Shown: piece after piece, positions 35,179 through 45,597 of the stretch
Position numbering within the stretch: the first letter of the stretch is position 1
How the letters are laid out: the number at the start of each line of letters is the position of its first letter
NCBI GenBank assembly: GCA_021030905.1
Contig: JAGFMI010000004.1
Coordinates: 1,798,001 to 1,862,000, forward strand
DNA: 64,000 nucleotides
Reading direction: 5' to 3'
DNA from: Pyrenula massariospora
Lineage: Eukaryota; Ascomycota; Eurotiomycetes; Pyrenulales; Pyrenulaceae
The notes under the pieces: generated by a model
What the model was told of the DNA's origin: nothing
Seen by the model: only the letters and a program-made list of their open reading frames with translations
The model's database searches: none
Program-made: the position numbers and the translations under genes

Positions 35179-36966
35179 GGCCAACTAATTGGGATCGAAC
35201 AGTTCAACAAAAGGGTGATAAGACAGTGATAATATATACCAACGGATTAGCCGACGCTATAAGATGTGCCGGAAATGTAGCTAGGCTGCTCGTAGTACAC
35301 AGTGGGATTGAATTGAATCACAAGGCTACTGAGCACCTGAGTTTGATAAAGAGCAGGAAATGTCGGAGTGGAGGAAAGGCTAAAATAGTCAGTACACCTG
35401 GTACTGAAGGGATTATTCTGGTGATAGCCTCAGTCGATAGGAGTCATTTCGAGCCGATTATATACCTTGTGCTTGGAGCATGATCAGTATCAAGAGCCGG
35501 GGCATGATGCCTAACATTGGAAGCCTACCTGAAGCCATGTTGGCCACTATCACGGGGGCGTTAGCAATACTACAAATTTCAAAGATAACTTAGCAACAAG
35601 GAGGTTGTTTGCACCTGCTGTAGCAACTTCTCGAGGAAGAAAGCTTAGTAACATGATTTCAGGCTTTGTTAGCATGCTTGAGTTAGACGGTTATCAGTAG
35701 TAGATCGCCATCCTGGTGAGGTAGGGTCTGGCAACATGACGTTTCCAACACCCTGTGGTTGCAAGTACTTCATTCTCTCGTTGTGTTTAACTCTTAGTAT
35801 CTTTTGTTTGTCTCTAGTCTCGGCCTTGAATGTGGTAGTCCTTTCCGTGAACTGTTTGTTGTGTTGAAAGTGAATGGAGGAGCAGCTCGGACATGTAGCC
35901 CTGTTGGAGGTCGATAGTGGCACTTTGAAAAGGTGCATACGTTCATGCTTCCTAACAAATTAGGAATGAAGCCTGTTGCAGTGTCAATGTGCTTAAAGAA
36001 GCAGAATTGAGCGAACGATTCATAGCCCATCTCCAAACCCGGCGACACAGGTCAAGAATTGAATCTACAACTTCTCAATACATTTCCAAGGTTTGAGTTA
36101 TCTGCCCGAGAATGGTAAAGTTAGAGGAGTCTGAATAAGGGGCTAGCCAATTTGAGGCAAAGTACAAAGGTAGCGTCATGAAGCTCCACTGGCGGATCTG
36201 GTCTCTGTAAATATTGTTCCAGGGCTTATGTTGAAGAAGGCCATAAAATGCGCATGACATATCCAACGATATTAACTTTCAACATGAAGGCACAGCAGTA
36301 AGGCGTTATTAAAAGTTGGGCCGACGACATGGAGGAAAGTGTGCCAGACAGAGCCTCTTGACTCTTTCAAGGGGAGCTCTGAAAGTGTGAGGATGATTGT
36401 TCAAGCGAGCCAATCATTTTTCGTGTTCGAGATCTAGCTTTCCCCGAGCTTTGGCCATTTCAAGCACATTGTACCAAGATGGATGGAACGCTGACAACCG
36501 ATGCTGGTTGGGCCGTAAGGTGAACTGGGGCCAGCAGCCACGGAACGATTTCTGAAAGCAGACGAAACTATGACTCTCAAACTTCACATTCGTGAGAAAA
36601 CTCTGTGTTATGAAGGCTCAAGACCCTCTTATAACTGTTTACATCTTGTTTATAGTTATCAGAAATCTAGGTTGGTTTAGGAGGAAAGGGGGAAGAGATT
36701 TGCTGCGTCAGGGAAAGGTCCAGCCGGCTACGGTAGCCGTAGCGGCAAAAAGCGCACAATACTGGTCAAGTTTGTTTGCCCCAACTCCGGCTCAGCATTA
36801 CTCCTCAAGCTTCATAGCATAGGCGTCCCAATTAAGCTGGAGAGACCTCAGACAAATTTTCTAATTTTACATAAGTGCTGGCTGAAACGTTCGGAAATCC
36901 CTTCTTCGTCAAAAGCGACAGTTGGTCCTTTACCAAACTCTCCCCTCACCTCTACAACGAACAACC
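35179..36966. other. Long intergenic region, no supported gene
   Basis: About 1.8 kb. Three short minus frames (35669..35938, 35794..36048, 36075..36266) and one plus frame (36592..36822) occur. None has a domain, and I found no splice plan that unites them. The region contains the promoters of the secreted protein (minus) and of DPM3 (plus). It might include a decayed gene. Confidence 0.4.
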
Positions 36967-37352
36967 ATGACCCGAGCCACACGCACGATTACCCTTTTCG
37001 TGGCTCTTGCCACGGTCAGCCCTTCCTCTTCTATTGATCTCATTTTCCCTTGACTAAAGCAGCTTTATAGATATATGCCGTACTTCTCCTCCCACTCCTC
37101 TCGCCTGATCCGTCCCAACCTCCTTCACCGATTGCATCAGCCGTATCTTCAGTTGTTCCTCTGAAAGTCCAGATCGAGATCATTCCCGTACTACCATTCT
37201 GGGCAGTTGTATCAATCGGCGCATACTTGCTTGGACGACTAGGCGTAGGGGTCCTCAGGTTTAAGAGCGTGGATGCCGCGTACAAGGAGTTGATGGGGCA
37301 GCTAGACGATAGTCGCGCCGAGTTGAAGAGCATGGGCGTGGGCACGGATTAG
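36967..37352 (+). CDS. DPM3: Dolichol-phosphate mannosyltransferase subunit 3
   Basis: Two exons (36967..37014 and 37071..37352) join in phase 0 to 109 residues. The first exon gives MTRATRTITLFVALAT. The acceptor TTTATAG is chosen because an earlier CAG would run into a stop. Two TM helices are visible, the first ending in VLLLPLLSP and the second at IPVLPFWAVVSIGAYLLGRL, followed by GVGVLRF and the characteristic cytosolic tail DAAYKELMGQLDDSRAELKS. DPM3 is a small ER membrane subunit that stabilises and tethers the catalytic DPM1, which makes dolichol-phosphate-mannose for N-glycans, O-mannose and GPI anchors. The donor GTCAGC is unusual. Confidence 0.85.
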
Positions 37353-37560
37353 GTTTCCGAAAGGCAAACGAGGAGTATTGCGAATAAGGGCTTCAAAACT
37401 GCTCAAGTGCTAAGTTTGCAAGGCTACCAAGATTTCTAGTCACACCTACCAAAGCATTGCCTGTTCGTGTTGAAACCGAAACCTTCGAAGCAAGATCAAG
37501 CTTCACATTTGCATTCTGTCTATTGGAACACTATTTCCAAGCGAGGAGGTCTAACATTCT

Positions 37561-38351
37561 CTAATGTATCGTCTTTTCGCTGGCCAAACGATCATGCTCG
37601 TCAATGTCTGTCGCCTCCCACGGATAGCAGATCCAAACGTCTCCGACCGTTCTCGCCGCTAGATAATCTCCACCGTCCTTTGCCATCCCTTCCGGCAGGT
37701 GCCCCTTTTTTTCCTTATCCTTGTTATGCAAAACGAAGATACACAGTCTCGTCTTCTCTTCTTCTCTCCCTAGCTCCTTCTGTGCGTTCGCGATATCCTT
37801 CTGCAACTCGCGGACCGCATACTCGAGCGTTGTGCGAGTATCGTCGACTTCATCGACTATAAGAATGTTCTTCCCGATCAGGCTCGACATGTGTAAGGAA
37901 GAGAGATCGAGCCACTGTGTTCGGGTGACTTGGGTACCGGGAGTTTCTTCAGGGCCGGTTGAGGTGAGCTTTTCGTAAAGAGATAGACCGATTGCTTGAA
38001 TGGGAATATTAGGGGAGCCCGGGCGTTTAAGGAAGGACCTGTGTGGATAACATGGTCAGCAAACAACACCATAATAGGGCAGATTTTGAATGAAGCATCA
38101 CACTAACCTGAGAATTCGTGCAGGAACGTATCCGCCGCCACCGATCGCAATCATGAGGTTCGGTTGAAAGTCATTAAGAATTCGGTCCGCCGAGGCTTGA
38201 CATAGCTTGTGGACCTAGACATTCGTCAGTGTCGGTGTCGCAACCAGGCTGGACACACTATGCTCGCTATTTTTCGAGCGAGAACAATTCAGCAAAGAAT
38301 GATGACGAGGGTACCTACCTGGTTGTATGTGACATACACTTTCTCCACCAT
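37561..38351 (-). CDS. XPT1: Xanthine/hypoxanthine-guanine phosphoribosyltransferase (Xpt1-type)
   Basis: Three exons (38351..38319, 38214..38108, 38038..37561) join in phase to 205 residues, matching the yeast enzyme length. Key features are MVEKVYVTYNQVHKLCQASA at the start, the strand FQPNLMIAIGGGGYVPARIL, IPIQAIGLSLYE, TQWLDL and the PRPP-binding loop NILIVDEVDDTRTT. The enzyme salvages xanthine (and possibly other 6-oxopurines) to nucleotides with PRPP in the cytosol. An insertion rich in Lys and Glu follows the PRPP loop, as in fungal homologues. The C-terminus has WICYPWEATDIDEHD. It converges on DPM3 with about 200 bp between stops. Confidence 0.9.
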
Positions 38352-39138
38352 CTTTGCTCTACAGATGTCGATTGCCTCAAATTCTCGAGTTGGAGGTACT
38401 AGGGTTCTGCGACAAGCTCCGGAGTACTTGGTACCGGCTTGAATATGCGAAAGGCTTCTTGTACGTTCAGCAAATGTATTAATATTCCAACAAAGGCCAA
38501 CAAGGTGACCGCCAAAAGTCACGACTCACATGTCGAGGTAGCTAGGCAGTGAAAGCACGTGCGGGGGACAATGCTGCTAGTCGTAGCTTTTTTTGTTCGC
38601 CCCGCCAGCGCTCGCCATACCTTCCAAAACCAGCCCGATCAAGGGAAAAGGATAGGCAACAGCTACAAAGTCCCTGTCCCCTTTCCCCTTGTTACTGGCA
38701 CTTACGAAAACATTGTGAGCTCCTTTATTGAGACTATCAAGGCAATTTTCACTACCGTATAATTCGAAAGGCGCAGACTTGACCGATATATTGTGAGATG
38801 ACATGGAGAATATATTAAGTAGATTATGGATCTTCCTGCGAGCTTCTGACTCAACGTCTAAAATTTCAAAGTAGCCTTATTTCCTCGAACCCCTATAATT
38901 CACCCTCAGGAGCTTTCACGGTCTTCAAGGGTCTTTCGTAATCAAGTATTACAAAAAGCAACCCGCTATGATGACTGTCACCGAAATTACTGGTGAAGTA
39001 GCTTGCTATCTCTGAAGAAACCACTGCAAAGAGGTTGTGCGAATGCTTCGTACAGTCGATATTGTCTCCCTTAAACGCCAGCTCCAGTTCTTTTCACATA
39101 CGGACCCCAATTTCCGGTTCTTGTTACTTGCAGCTCCA
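38352..39138. other. Intergenic region
   Basis: About 790 bp upstream of XPT1 and downstream of the small cysteine-rich secreted protein. Short frames on both strands (38549..38762 plus, 38577..38804 minus) have no domain. No RNA gene or repeat seen. Confidence 0.4.
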
Positions 39139-39390
39139 TTAGTTCCATGAGATCCCCTTGCACCGGTCATAGCGAATTTTAATACAAGAATCATCTCCAC
39201 ATGCCCGGACAAAACAAGCAAAGGTTTCTAACCATTTGTCTGCGGAATTGCATGCAGGTGTTCGGGAGCTGCCCATCTGGCAACTGTACGTGGACAGGTT
39301 GCAATCCCGTTTCTCGACTGTTGGGAACGTGGCAGCATTGTTGAGGCTGAGGAGGGTAAGGGAGGTGGTGACGAGGAGGGTAAGTTGCAT
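39139..39390 (-). CDS. Small cysteine-rich secreted protein with Kex2-type propeptide
   Basis: A single-exon frame of 83 residues. The N-terminus MQLTLLVTTSLTLLSLNNAA is a good signal peptide, followed by TFPTVEKR, which ends in a Lys-Arg Kex2 site. The mature part would be about 55 residues starting DCNLSTYSCQ, with seven cysteines (DC, SC, AC, FAC, RAC, DSC, RC). Such layout is typical of fungal effector or antimicrobial candidates. An odd number of cysteines suggests a missing residue, a free thiol or an undetected C-terminal exon (a GTGCAA donor-like site lies near the end). No family recognised. Confidence 0.5.
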   Translation of the reverse strand: MQLTLLVTTSLTLLSLNNAATFPTVEKRDCNLSTYSCQMGSSRTPACNSADKWLETFACFVRACGDDSCIKIRYDRCKGISWN

Positions 39391-41028
39391 TTTCGATAAT
39401 TTCGATATTCAAGAGTTGGTCTGGGGACGGGGAGGGTTAGTTTTGAATGCAAGCAGTCTTCGATGTTTCAAGGCAGGAGAGTTCGGAGCCAACGCAGGCT
39501 TGTTCGATTTGGAGAAGAAGAAACGATATGATGGGAAACAGGGGCCACCGAGATCAAGAAGGATATAATGGTCTATATGACCGCTTGCTATTTGGTCCCG
39601 CCAACCACTGCATCATGATCTCTCAATTGTCGAGAGGACTGCTCTCAGGGATGCGGATCCATCTGGTGGTATCCAGGCAGCCCATTTGTGCTTAAGATTA
39701 GACCGCAACGTGACCCCAGGTGGTTTGTACTCTTTACCCGGGGCTAAAACCGGGCGTCAAGCACGACAGCATGATCACTTATTTCGACATCAAGAAGACA
39801 TGCCCAACAAAGCCTCCATTGTTGGGTCAGAAAATGCTAACGCCGGATCATGAGGCTGCTTGGCTGTCAGACCTGAAGTTCTACGGGCGCTTGAGGATGT
39901 AAGCATCTACATCATTCCGCCGAACAGGCGATCAGACTACGGGAGCTTGAGGTTCTTTTGAACGTTAGCAAGCTTAAAGTTGCCAAAAAGGAACAGATTC
40001 CATCAGCCAGAACAAAATTTCGATACCTCTTTAGCCAAGATCCTTTCGCTTGAGAAGCGAGCTCCATTGCGCTCATTGCCACGGGTTGGACAGATTTGTG
40101 AGTTGATCTAGCCCGTTGAGAGGACAAGCCTTGAGGCACGCCGACTGTGTATAAGCTGCCTCGTGCAATTATACGAGCCCTCTTTATTCCAGTCGACTTC
40201 TGTTTGGTCTTTCGTAGTCACTGATGACCTTGGGGTACGGAAAGTAAGATGCATTATTGCATGATGCTAGCAGACAATACGGAAAGGAGATATATGATGT
40301 GGGACGTGAATCGAAAAATGCCAGCAAAGCTAGTCAAGCGGCTTAGAAGTTCCATACGATTGACTTATCGGTTCTTGTGCTGTAGCATTTGACTTTTCGG
40401 CTATTCCGTTCTCGGCGTCCCAGGGGCGAACGCAAAGGAGAACGGTGGCTAGGGTAGAACGATCATATTCGACCATTGAAGAAGATCTTGGATCTACCCT
40501 TTCAGCCTTTCCGCAACCATTTCGTGGCGCGCCCTTATGCGCGCCAGATACGCTAAGTGAATACCCGCGCAACCAGTCACTAAGTGAGCCGGCGATCTGA
40601 TCGATCTGTGTCACCTACAAACCTTTTCCGCACCTCATCTCCTGCATCCCTCCTCTTTTTTTCCACTCGCCTACATAATCCTTCGTTGATCCTAAGGTGC
40701 AAACGGGTAGGTCCCTCCATGTCGTCTGTTTCACCTTTTTATACTCACGAGTCCGCGATTAGGGACTATGAACGTCATATTGAACTTGTCAGCGGGTCGG
40801 TACAAGGGGACCGGAGCGAAAACCATGCATATTAAACCGAAGCATACATCTTGCTAATACAATGGACTTGTGACACGTCACCGCCACTATGCAAACATTA
40901 TACATTTCGTACATCAGCATATCTCGTGTGGCCACTGAGATATCCAAATAGAAGCCAAAACTTCAAACCTATGACAAACTGAGATCGCACTCATGCATAG
41001 GTAGATCAAGACTAATCTTTCATACAAA
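39391..41028. other. Long intergenic region, no supported gene
   Basis: About 1.6 kb separating the housekeeping part from the putative biosynthetic cluster. Frames at 39236..39568, 39720..39902 (plus) and 40330..40614 (minus) lack domains. No terminal repeats or transposase remnants that I can see. Confidence 0.4.
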
Positions 41029-42413
41029 TCAATCCAAAAATGCACTAGGAACCTCCGGACCCCAAACAGCCAAGCTCTCATCCGCAGCCGCAAGATACCC
41101 CACCGGCGTCTCCTGGTTCACTAAATCTCCATCGGCATAGTGCTCAATCATAAAATCGCTCGTATCCCACCAGTAGTCAAAGATCTGACTCCCAAGAATA
41201 TGCCGCCCCACCCCCCACACGGGCTTGTACCCTTTCTTCTGGAGCCATTGATGGCCGAGGAACTGCGTATCGGTGTCGTGGATCTCGAACGATGCGTGAT
41301 GCACGTGGGGATAGGGTATGGACGAATCCGGAGCGAGGGTGCTGAGAAACATGCTGTGGTGGTCGACGTGAGAGGCGCCGCGGTCGATGTGGCCGAACAT
41401 GGCGACCATTTTGCGCGTGCCAGGGTCGGGCTCGTCGACGTAGAGCATGTCGCTGGGGATGATGTTGAAGTTCTTGGTGTACCATTGGAGGGCTGCGTCA
41501 AAGTCTTTCACACAGAGGCCAAAGTGGCCGAGCTATGCTGTACGTTAGATCTGTGCGTGAAGAGTCTGGTCGAGGAGACGCACCTTGTGGATGGCGGCGG
41601 GCCCAGGTTCAAAACGCTGGAACTTTCGCAATCGAGGCTTATCAGACTCGTCGTTGACAAGAAGTTTCTCTGGACGCCCGAGGGGCTCGGCTGGGGTCTG
41701 ACCGTGGATGAAATTAACGGGAAAGCCTTCAGGATCTTTGATCCTGATGATGGAGCCGCCTCCAGGTGCAGAATCCATCTTCTCAATGTGCTTGCTCACG
41801 ACTGTTGCACCTGGCAGCTTAGAAACTCTGCAAAAGCATGAGTCCTTCGAAGCTGGAAAAATGTCCCTCGATCAGGGCGGAGGGGTATAGATACTGACTT
41901 TTCAAGGTCCTCATAGCTTTCTACTTCAAACGCGCCTCCGAGATACTCTCTCGGACCCTTGCGTATATAGTAGACATAGTGATCGGGACCGTAGCCTCGA
42001 AGCCAGCATTCAGCGTCCGTCCTTCGCACGATTTGAAGCCCAAAATCTGTTTCAGGTGAGCATGCGTCTACGAAGGTCAAAGAAGCCACTACCGCACCCT
42101 GCAGAAATGTGCATATTCGATCAATGTCTTCGTGCTGGTATCTCATGTGACTTAGCTTCACGATCTTGACCTGGTTGGTCTTGTCAACGCCCATTGCATG
42201 CCGCCATTGGTCTTGAGACTGGCTCTCCGGACCTAACGCAATAGTATCTGGCACGGAAGAGCCACGATTTGGCGTTGGACCTCCTTCTCCCGTTGTAGAT
42301 TGATTCTGCAGAGGGTTAGATTGTGAGATAAATACGATTGGAGAATTATATCATACGTCAGCCTGGATTGTAAAAGACGTGAGGTCACGCCGCATAGTAG
42401 AGAGACCGCTCAT
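41029..42413 (-). CDS. Two-domain vicinal-oxygen-chelate (extradiol) dioxygenase
   Basis: Five exons (42413..42357, 42305..42098, 42046..41899, 41827..41584, 41532..41029) join in phase to 386 residues. Tandem glyoxalase/extradiol-type domains are visible: the first opens with VKIVKLSHMRYQHEDIDRIC and closes with IIRIKDPEGFPVNFIH. The second opens with LGHFGLCVKDFDAALQWY. Expected Fe ligands in the second domain are His222 (GHFG), a His in YPHVHHASFEIHD (~297-298) and Glu349 (SDFMIEHYADGD). Family members cleave catechol-type rings; fungal relatives are often called metapyrocatechase or 2,3-dihydroxybiphenyl dioxygenase-like. It is encoded head-to-tail with an MFS transporter, suggesting use in detoxification or in the adjacent biosynthetic locus. 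Confidence 0.88.
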
Positions 42414-42989
42414 GTCGGGAGCTTGGTCTGCAACAGCCAATTTCAGGGATTCGAATGCACAACTTCAGCCTCGATCTTTGGTAAGATTCAAGTGTTGAAG
42501 TCCGACGAACGTGTGCTTTGAGACTTTTGTAAGCCATTGCTAATTTGCCTGAGCACTGTTCATCCGGTAGGATCTCTTAGCCGGCACTCGAGGCCGGGTG
42601 ACAGAAGTTGTGGCACCTAGACTTCTGGTCATCTTTCTCTTTCTCCGCATCGGCACTTGGGATCTGCGGCAGGGATTCGACACCTGGGACGAGGACCACC
42701 AAACGCGTAGGACGAACAACGTCGCGAGAATTTTGGAAAAAGCAAACAAGTTCTAGTACTAAATATGGACTCCTGAGCCAGACGGTGATTCACGACGACC
42801 TTAAGAGATCTTCTCGCCTTCCGACTTGCGCCGAATCGCTCCGAGACCATGAACGAAGAATTTCCTCCCTGAGATCCGTACAGTGACACTTCAATGCCCG
42901 AGCAGAAGACATTGTCATTCACGGTTCCACAATCACAACTTTGCTTCAATTCAATAAATCGATACCAGCAGAGACGTCAAAGCGAATTT
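42414..42989. other. Intergenic region between dioxygenase and MFS gene
   Basis: 576 bp containing the dioxygenase promoter and MFS 3' UTR. Minus frames (42540..42749, 42629..42949) are Cys- and Arg-rich, but their spacing does not make a Zn2Cys6 cluster, so I do not call a regulator. Confidence 0.4.
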
Positions 42990-44598
42990 TTACCATTTTC
43001 CCTTGAGAAAAGATGGTCTTCCTCCAAGCCATACCAGTGAAGCGATCGCGGAAAGACCTGCAAGACAGGCAAGTGCGGCGTTCATATCGCCGTAACTAAA
43101 ATGTTGTCGAAGCGCTCCAGCTAAAGATGAACCCAGCATCATACCGGAATTGAATGCCATAAGATTGATGCCAAATAAGGAGGCGAATGGTCCATTCTCT
43201 CCAAACAGCACCGGATTTCTCCTATGGTACTCTTTCACGACCTTGCTTGTCTCCACAAAACTCGGCGTGCCCACCACAGCCAGTCCCAGACCTGAGAGGC
43301 CAAGCAGTGTGCAATAAAGACCGATATGGATTTGGCGTGGCTCTGATTGAACAAAACGAAAGAAAAATAATATCGGCGTCAAGAAAGAGAAGCCAACGAC
43401 GGCCACCGGCTTAGAGCCATAGCGGTCGACAGCCCAACCGCCAATGGGGACTGCGGCAAGCCTCAGTGCTCCTAGAGGTATGAAAAGCAATCCTGCTTGT
43501 AGCGCTGTGAAGTTGAAGAGACGGCTAGCTTCAAGTGGGATCGTGGCGTCAAACCCTCCCAGTATGGCGGACTGTGTGGCAGAGAGGGCGACTGCGGCTA
43601 TTAGCGAAGAGTGACGGAAGCATAGAAGGATCGGTGCGCTTCGCAAGATTCGCGATGTTGGTTTCTCCAAGAGATATTCCATTGAGTCTCCATCACTGTC
43701 AAGCATAGGTCGTGTCGCTGAGAATGATTCATCGTCCAACTCTTCGCGCTCTTCTGATCCTGAGGATCTATTGCTCTGGAGCTTAGCCTCTATATCTGCT
43801 CCTGCTCTGACGCCTTTCGACTTGTCCTCCATTGGGTGCTCATACTTAAGAGCGATCTTTTTCTCGACCAGGACTAGTCGCATCAGTAAATCCAAGAGAA
43901 GCAGCCCACCGGCGATAGCTGCAATGCCATAGAGACCACCAGTATCATACACAATACCACCAAGCGGGGGAGACAGAAGCGCCCCGACATTCACGAAGCC
44001 TAAAACCTATCCGCCAATAAGCAAATGTGAGACCACTATCGGCTCAGGAGCCAGAAGCTAGATTGAATCATACCATCCCAAGTGTCTTCCCCATGTTTTC
44101 CACGCCCACGGTGTCATAGCATATAGCAAAGCCGACGCTCCAGATAAGCGCCGAACTGAGTCCTTGGAAACACCTTGCAATAATTAAGGTGATAACTGAA
44201 TGACTGGTAAAGAAAATGACCGTTGACTAGATGGTTAGCGCGATAGCTGATGAAGTGGATGATTGTTTGAGGCTCACAGCTATTAACACGATTAGACCAA
44301 CGAGATACGGCGTCCTCCTCTGCTCCGATCGGTCTGCTATCGCTCCAACTACCGGAGAAAAAACAGCAGACGAGCCCGCATACGTAGCAAAAATAACAGA
44401 TGAGAATTTTTGCAAGTTTTCTTGGCTGACTCCAGCTCGGTCCTCGAGTACGAACGGCAAAACTGGTACCACCACTCCATACAGGAATGTTTCACTAAAG
44501 AGACCAATGATGACTGTTGAGACGATGAAGAGGGTATGTGAGCGCCAGGAGAGGCCCCGTGGTCGATAATTAACAGTGGTGTCTCCTCTTGGATCCAT
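42990..44598 (-). CDS. MFS transporter, drug/efflux type
   Basis: Three exons (44598..44278, 44226..44074, 44006..42990) join in phase 0 to 496 residues. Twelve TM helices are expected. Features are the TM1 region LFIVSTVIIGLFSETFLYGV, the A-like loop ADRSEQRRTPYL between TM2 and TM3, ARCFQGLSSALIWSVGFAI, NVGALLSPPLGGIVYD, and a central acidic hydrophilic loop (SGSEEREELDDES). The second half opens with APILLCFRHSS and has DRYGSKPVAVVGF. This resembles fungal DHA1 efflux pumps and vesicular amine transporter-like proteins. The position beside a RiPP-type precursor suggests product export, but it could equally serve the neighbouring ring-cleaving dioxygenase. Confidence 0.88.
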
Positions 44599-45017
44599 TT
44601 TCTGGTCCTGGCTACAAGCTATGTACGATGTGAAAGAGAGAAAGAGAGATTAAAAAGGATGGAATGCGAAAGCCATGGCTCTTATCTACTGACTCAGAGT
44701 TTCAAAGCACGTGCAATCTGACGCCGCCACTGCAAACGGAATTTGATTGGATCGCCTTTGCGTCCTCAGAACCTCAAGTCCCCATTCTAGTAGTCCCTCT
44801 TATAATTTTCTCTGAAGAGAAACCTACGGGCTGTGAAAAAGAGCGACTAGATTGGACAAAACTACAGAACACATAGGCGCCACAAAGCTTCCAACTTGAC
44901 ATTTCCTACCGGCGACTTCAGAGTTTGCTTATGCAGGCAGAACAGGAAACCTTCAACATCCCTCCTCCAGTCAAGTATCGAAGCAGCAGCGGTTTGAACC
45001 ACATTGCTACTCGTGGA
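44599..45017. other. Spacer between MFS gene and RiPP precursor
   Basis: 419 bp with the MFS promoter and the 3' UTR of the precursor gene. No additional feature. Confidence 0.4.
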
Positions 45018-45469
45018 CTAGTTCTTGATAACCCCCCAAGACGCGTCCTCAGGATTGACAGCTCGTTTCTTGGTGTTGGCCCAAGATGCGTCCTCTGGAC
45101 TGAGAGCTCGCGCCTTGGTGTTCGCCCAAGACGCATCCTCCGGGCTCAGATCCCGTTCCTTGGTGTTAGCCCAAGATGCCTCCTCTGGCTTCAGCTCTCG
45201 CGCCTTGATGACTCCCCAAGACGCGTCTTCAGGAGTGACCTCTCGTTTGGTGTTAGCCCAAGATGCGTCTTCTGGGCTCAAGCTTCGCGCCTTGGTGTTG
45301 GCCCAAGATGCGTCCTCTGGGCTCAAGCTTCGCGCCTTGGTGTTGGCCCAAGATGCGTCCTCTGGGCTCAGACTTCGTGCCTTGGTGTTAGCCCAAGAGG
45401 CATCTTCCGGGCTCAGACTTCGAGCCTTGGTGTTAGCCCAAGAGGCCTCTTCTGGGCTTAGATCACGGG
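45018..45469 (-). repeat. Ten-unit coding tandem repeat, ~45-bp period
   Basis: Units are 45 bp (42 bp for the unit ending in K-R) and encode x-x-[SKTN]-P-E-[DE]-A-S-W-x-x-x-K-(x)-R. Invariant residues are P, E, A, S, W and the Lys near the unit end. Third-position changes are scattered between units except in the identical neighbours 3 and 4, so the array mixes old divergence with recent homogenisation. Confidence 0.9.
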
Positions 45470-45597
45470 CTTAAACTGTTTAGCATTCGACATCTCAAAT
45501 CCTGTGAAGCAAATCTATTCAACGTACAGTTAAGTGGAAGGGCATAAGCTGATGCAGCCAAGGCGGCAAGTAGAACAACTTTGTTGGATAACTGCAT
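45018..45597 (-). CDS. Secreted tandem-repeat RiPP precursor (dikaritin-like), W-led cores
   Basis: Two exons (45597..45528 and 45469..45018) give 173 residues. The acceptor is fixed by frame: an earlier AG would create a stop. The signal peptide is MQLSNKVVLLAALAASAYA. Ten repeats of ~15 residues follow, of the form xLSPEDASWANTKAR. Eight contain W-A-N-T (repeats 1-5 and 7-9) and two contain W-G-V-I (repeats 6 and 10). Repeat ends are K-A-R mostly, K-R after repeat 5, K-E-R after 7, K-K-R after 9, and KN at the C-terminus. Dikaritin precursors such as UstA have this design: acidic spacer, aromatic-led tetrapeptide, basic cleavage site. Two UstYa-type genes lie within 6 kb. Repeats 3 and 4 are identical at the nucleotide level, indicating recent duplication. 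The cyclic-peptide product is inferred. Confidence 0.85.

Noticed and set aside
42540-42949. Possible Zn2Cys6 regulator upstream of the dioxygenase
   Set aside because: The cysteines do not have the C-x2-C-x6-C spacing and the frames are short, so no regulator is called.
44925-45474. Two long plus-strand frames across the repeat array (178 and 149 codons)
   Set aside because: They are antisense images of the 45-bp repeat. Only the minus strand gives a signal peptide, an intron with matching phase and acidic/basic unit structure.
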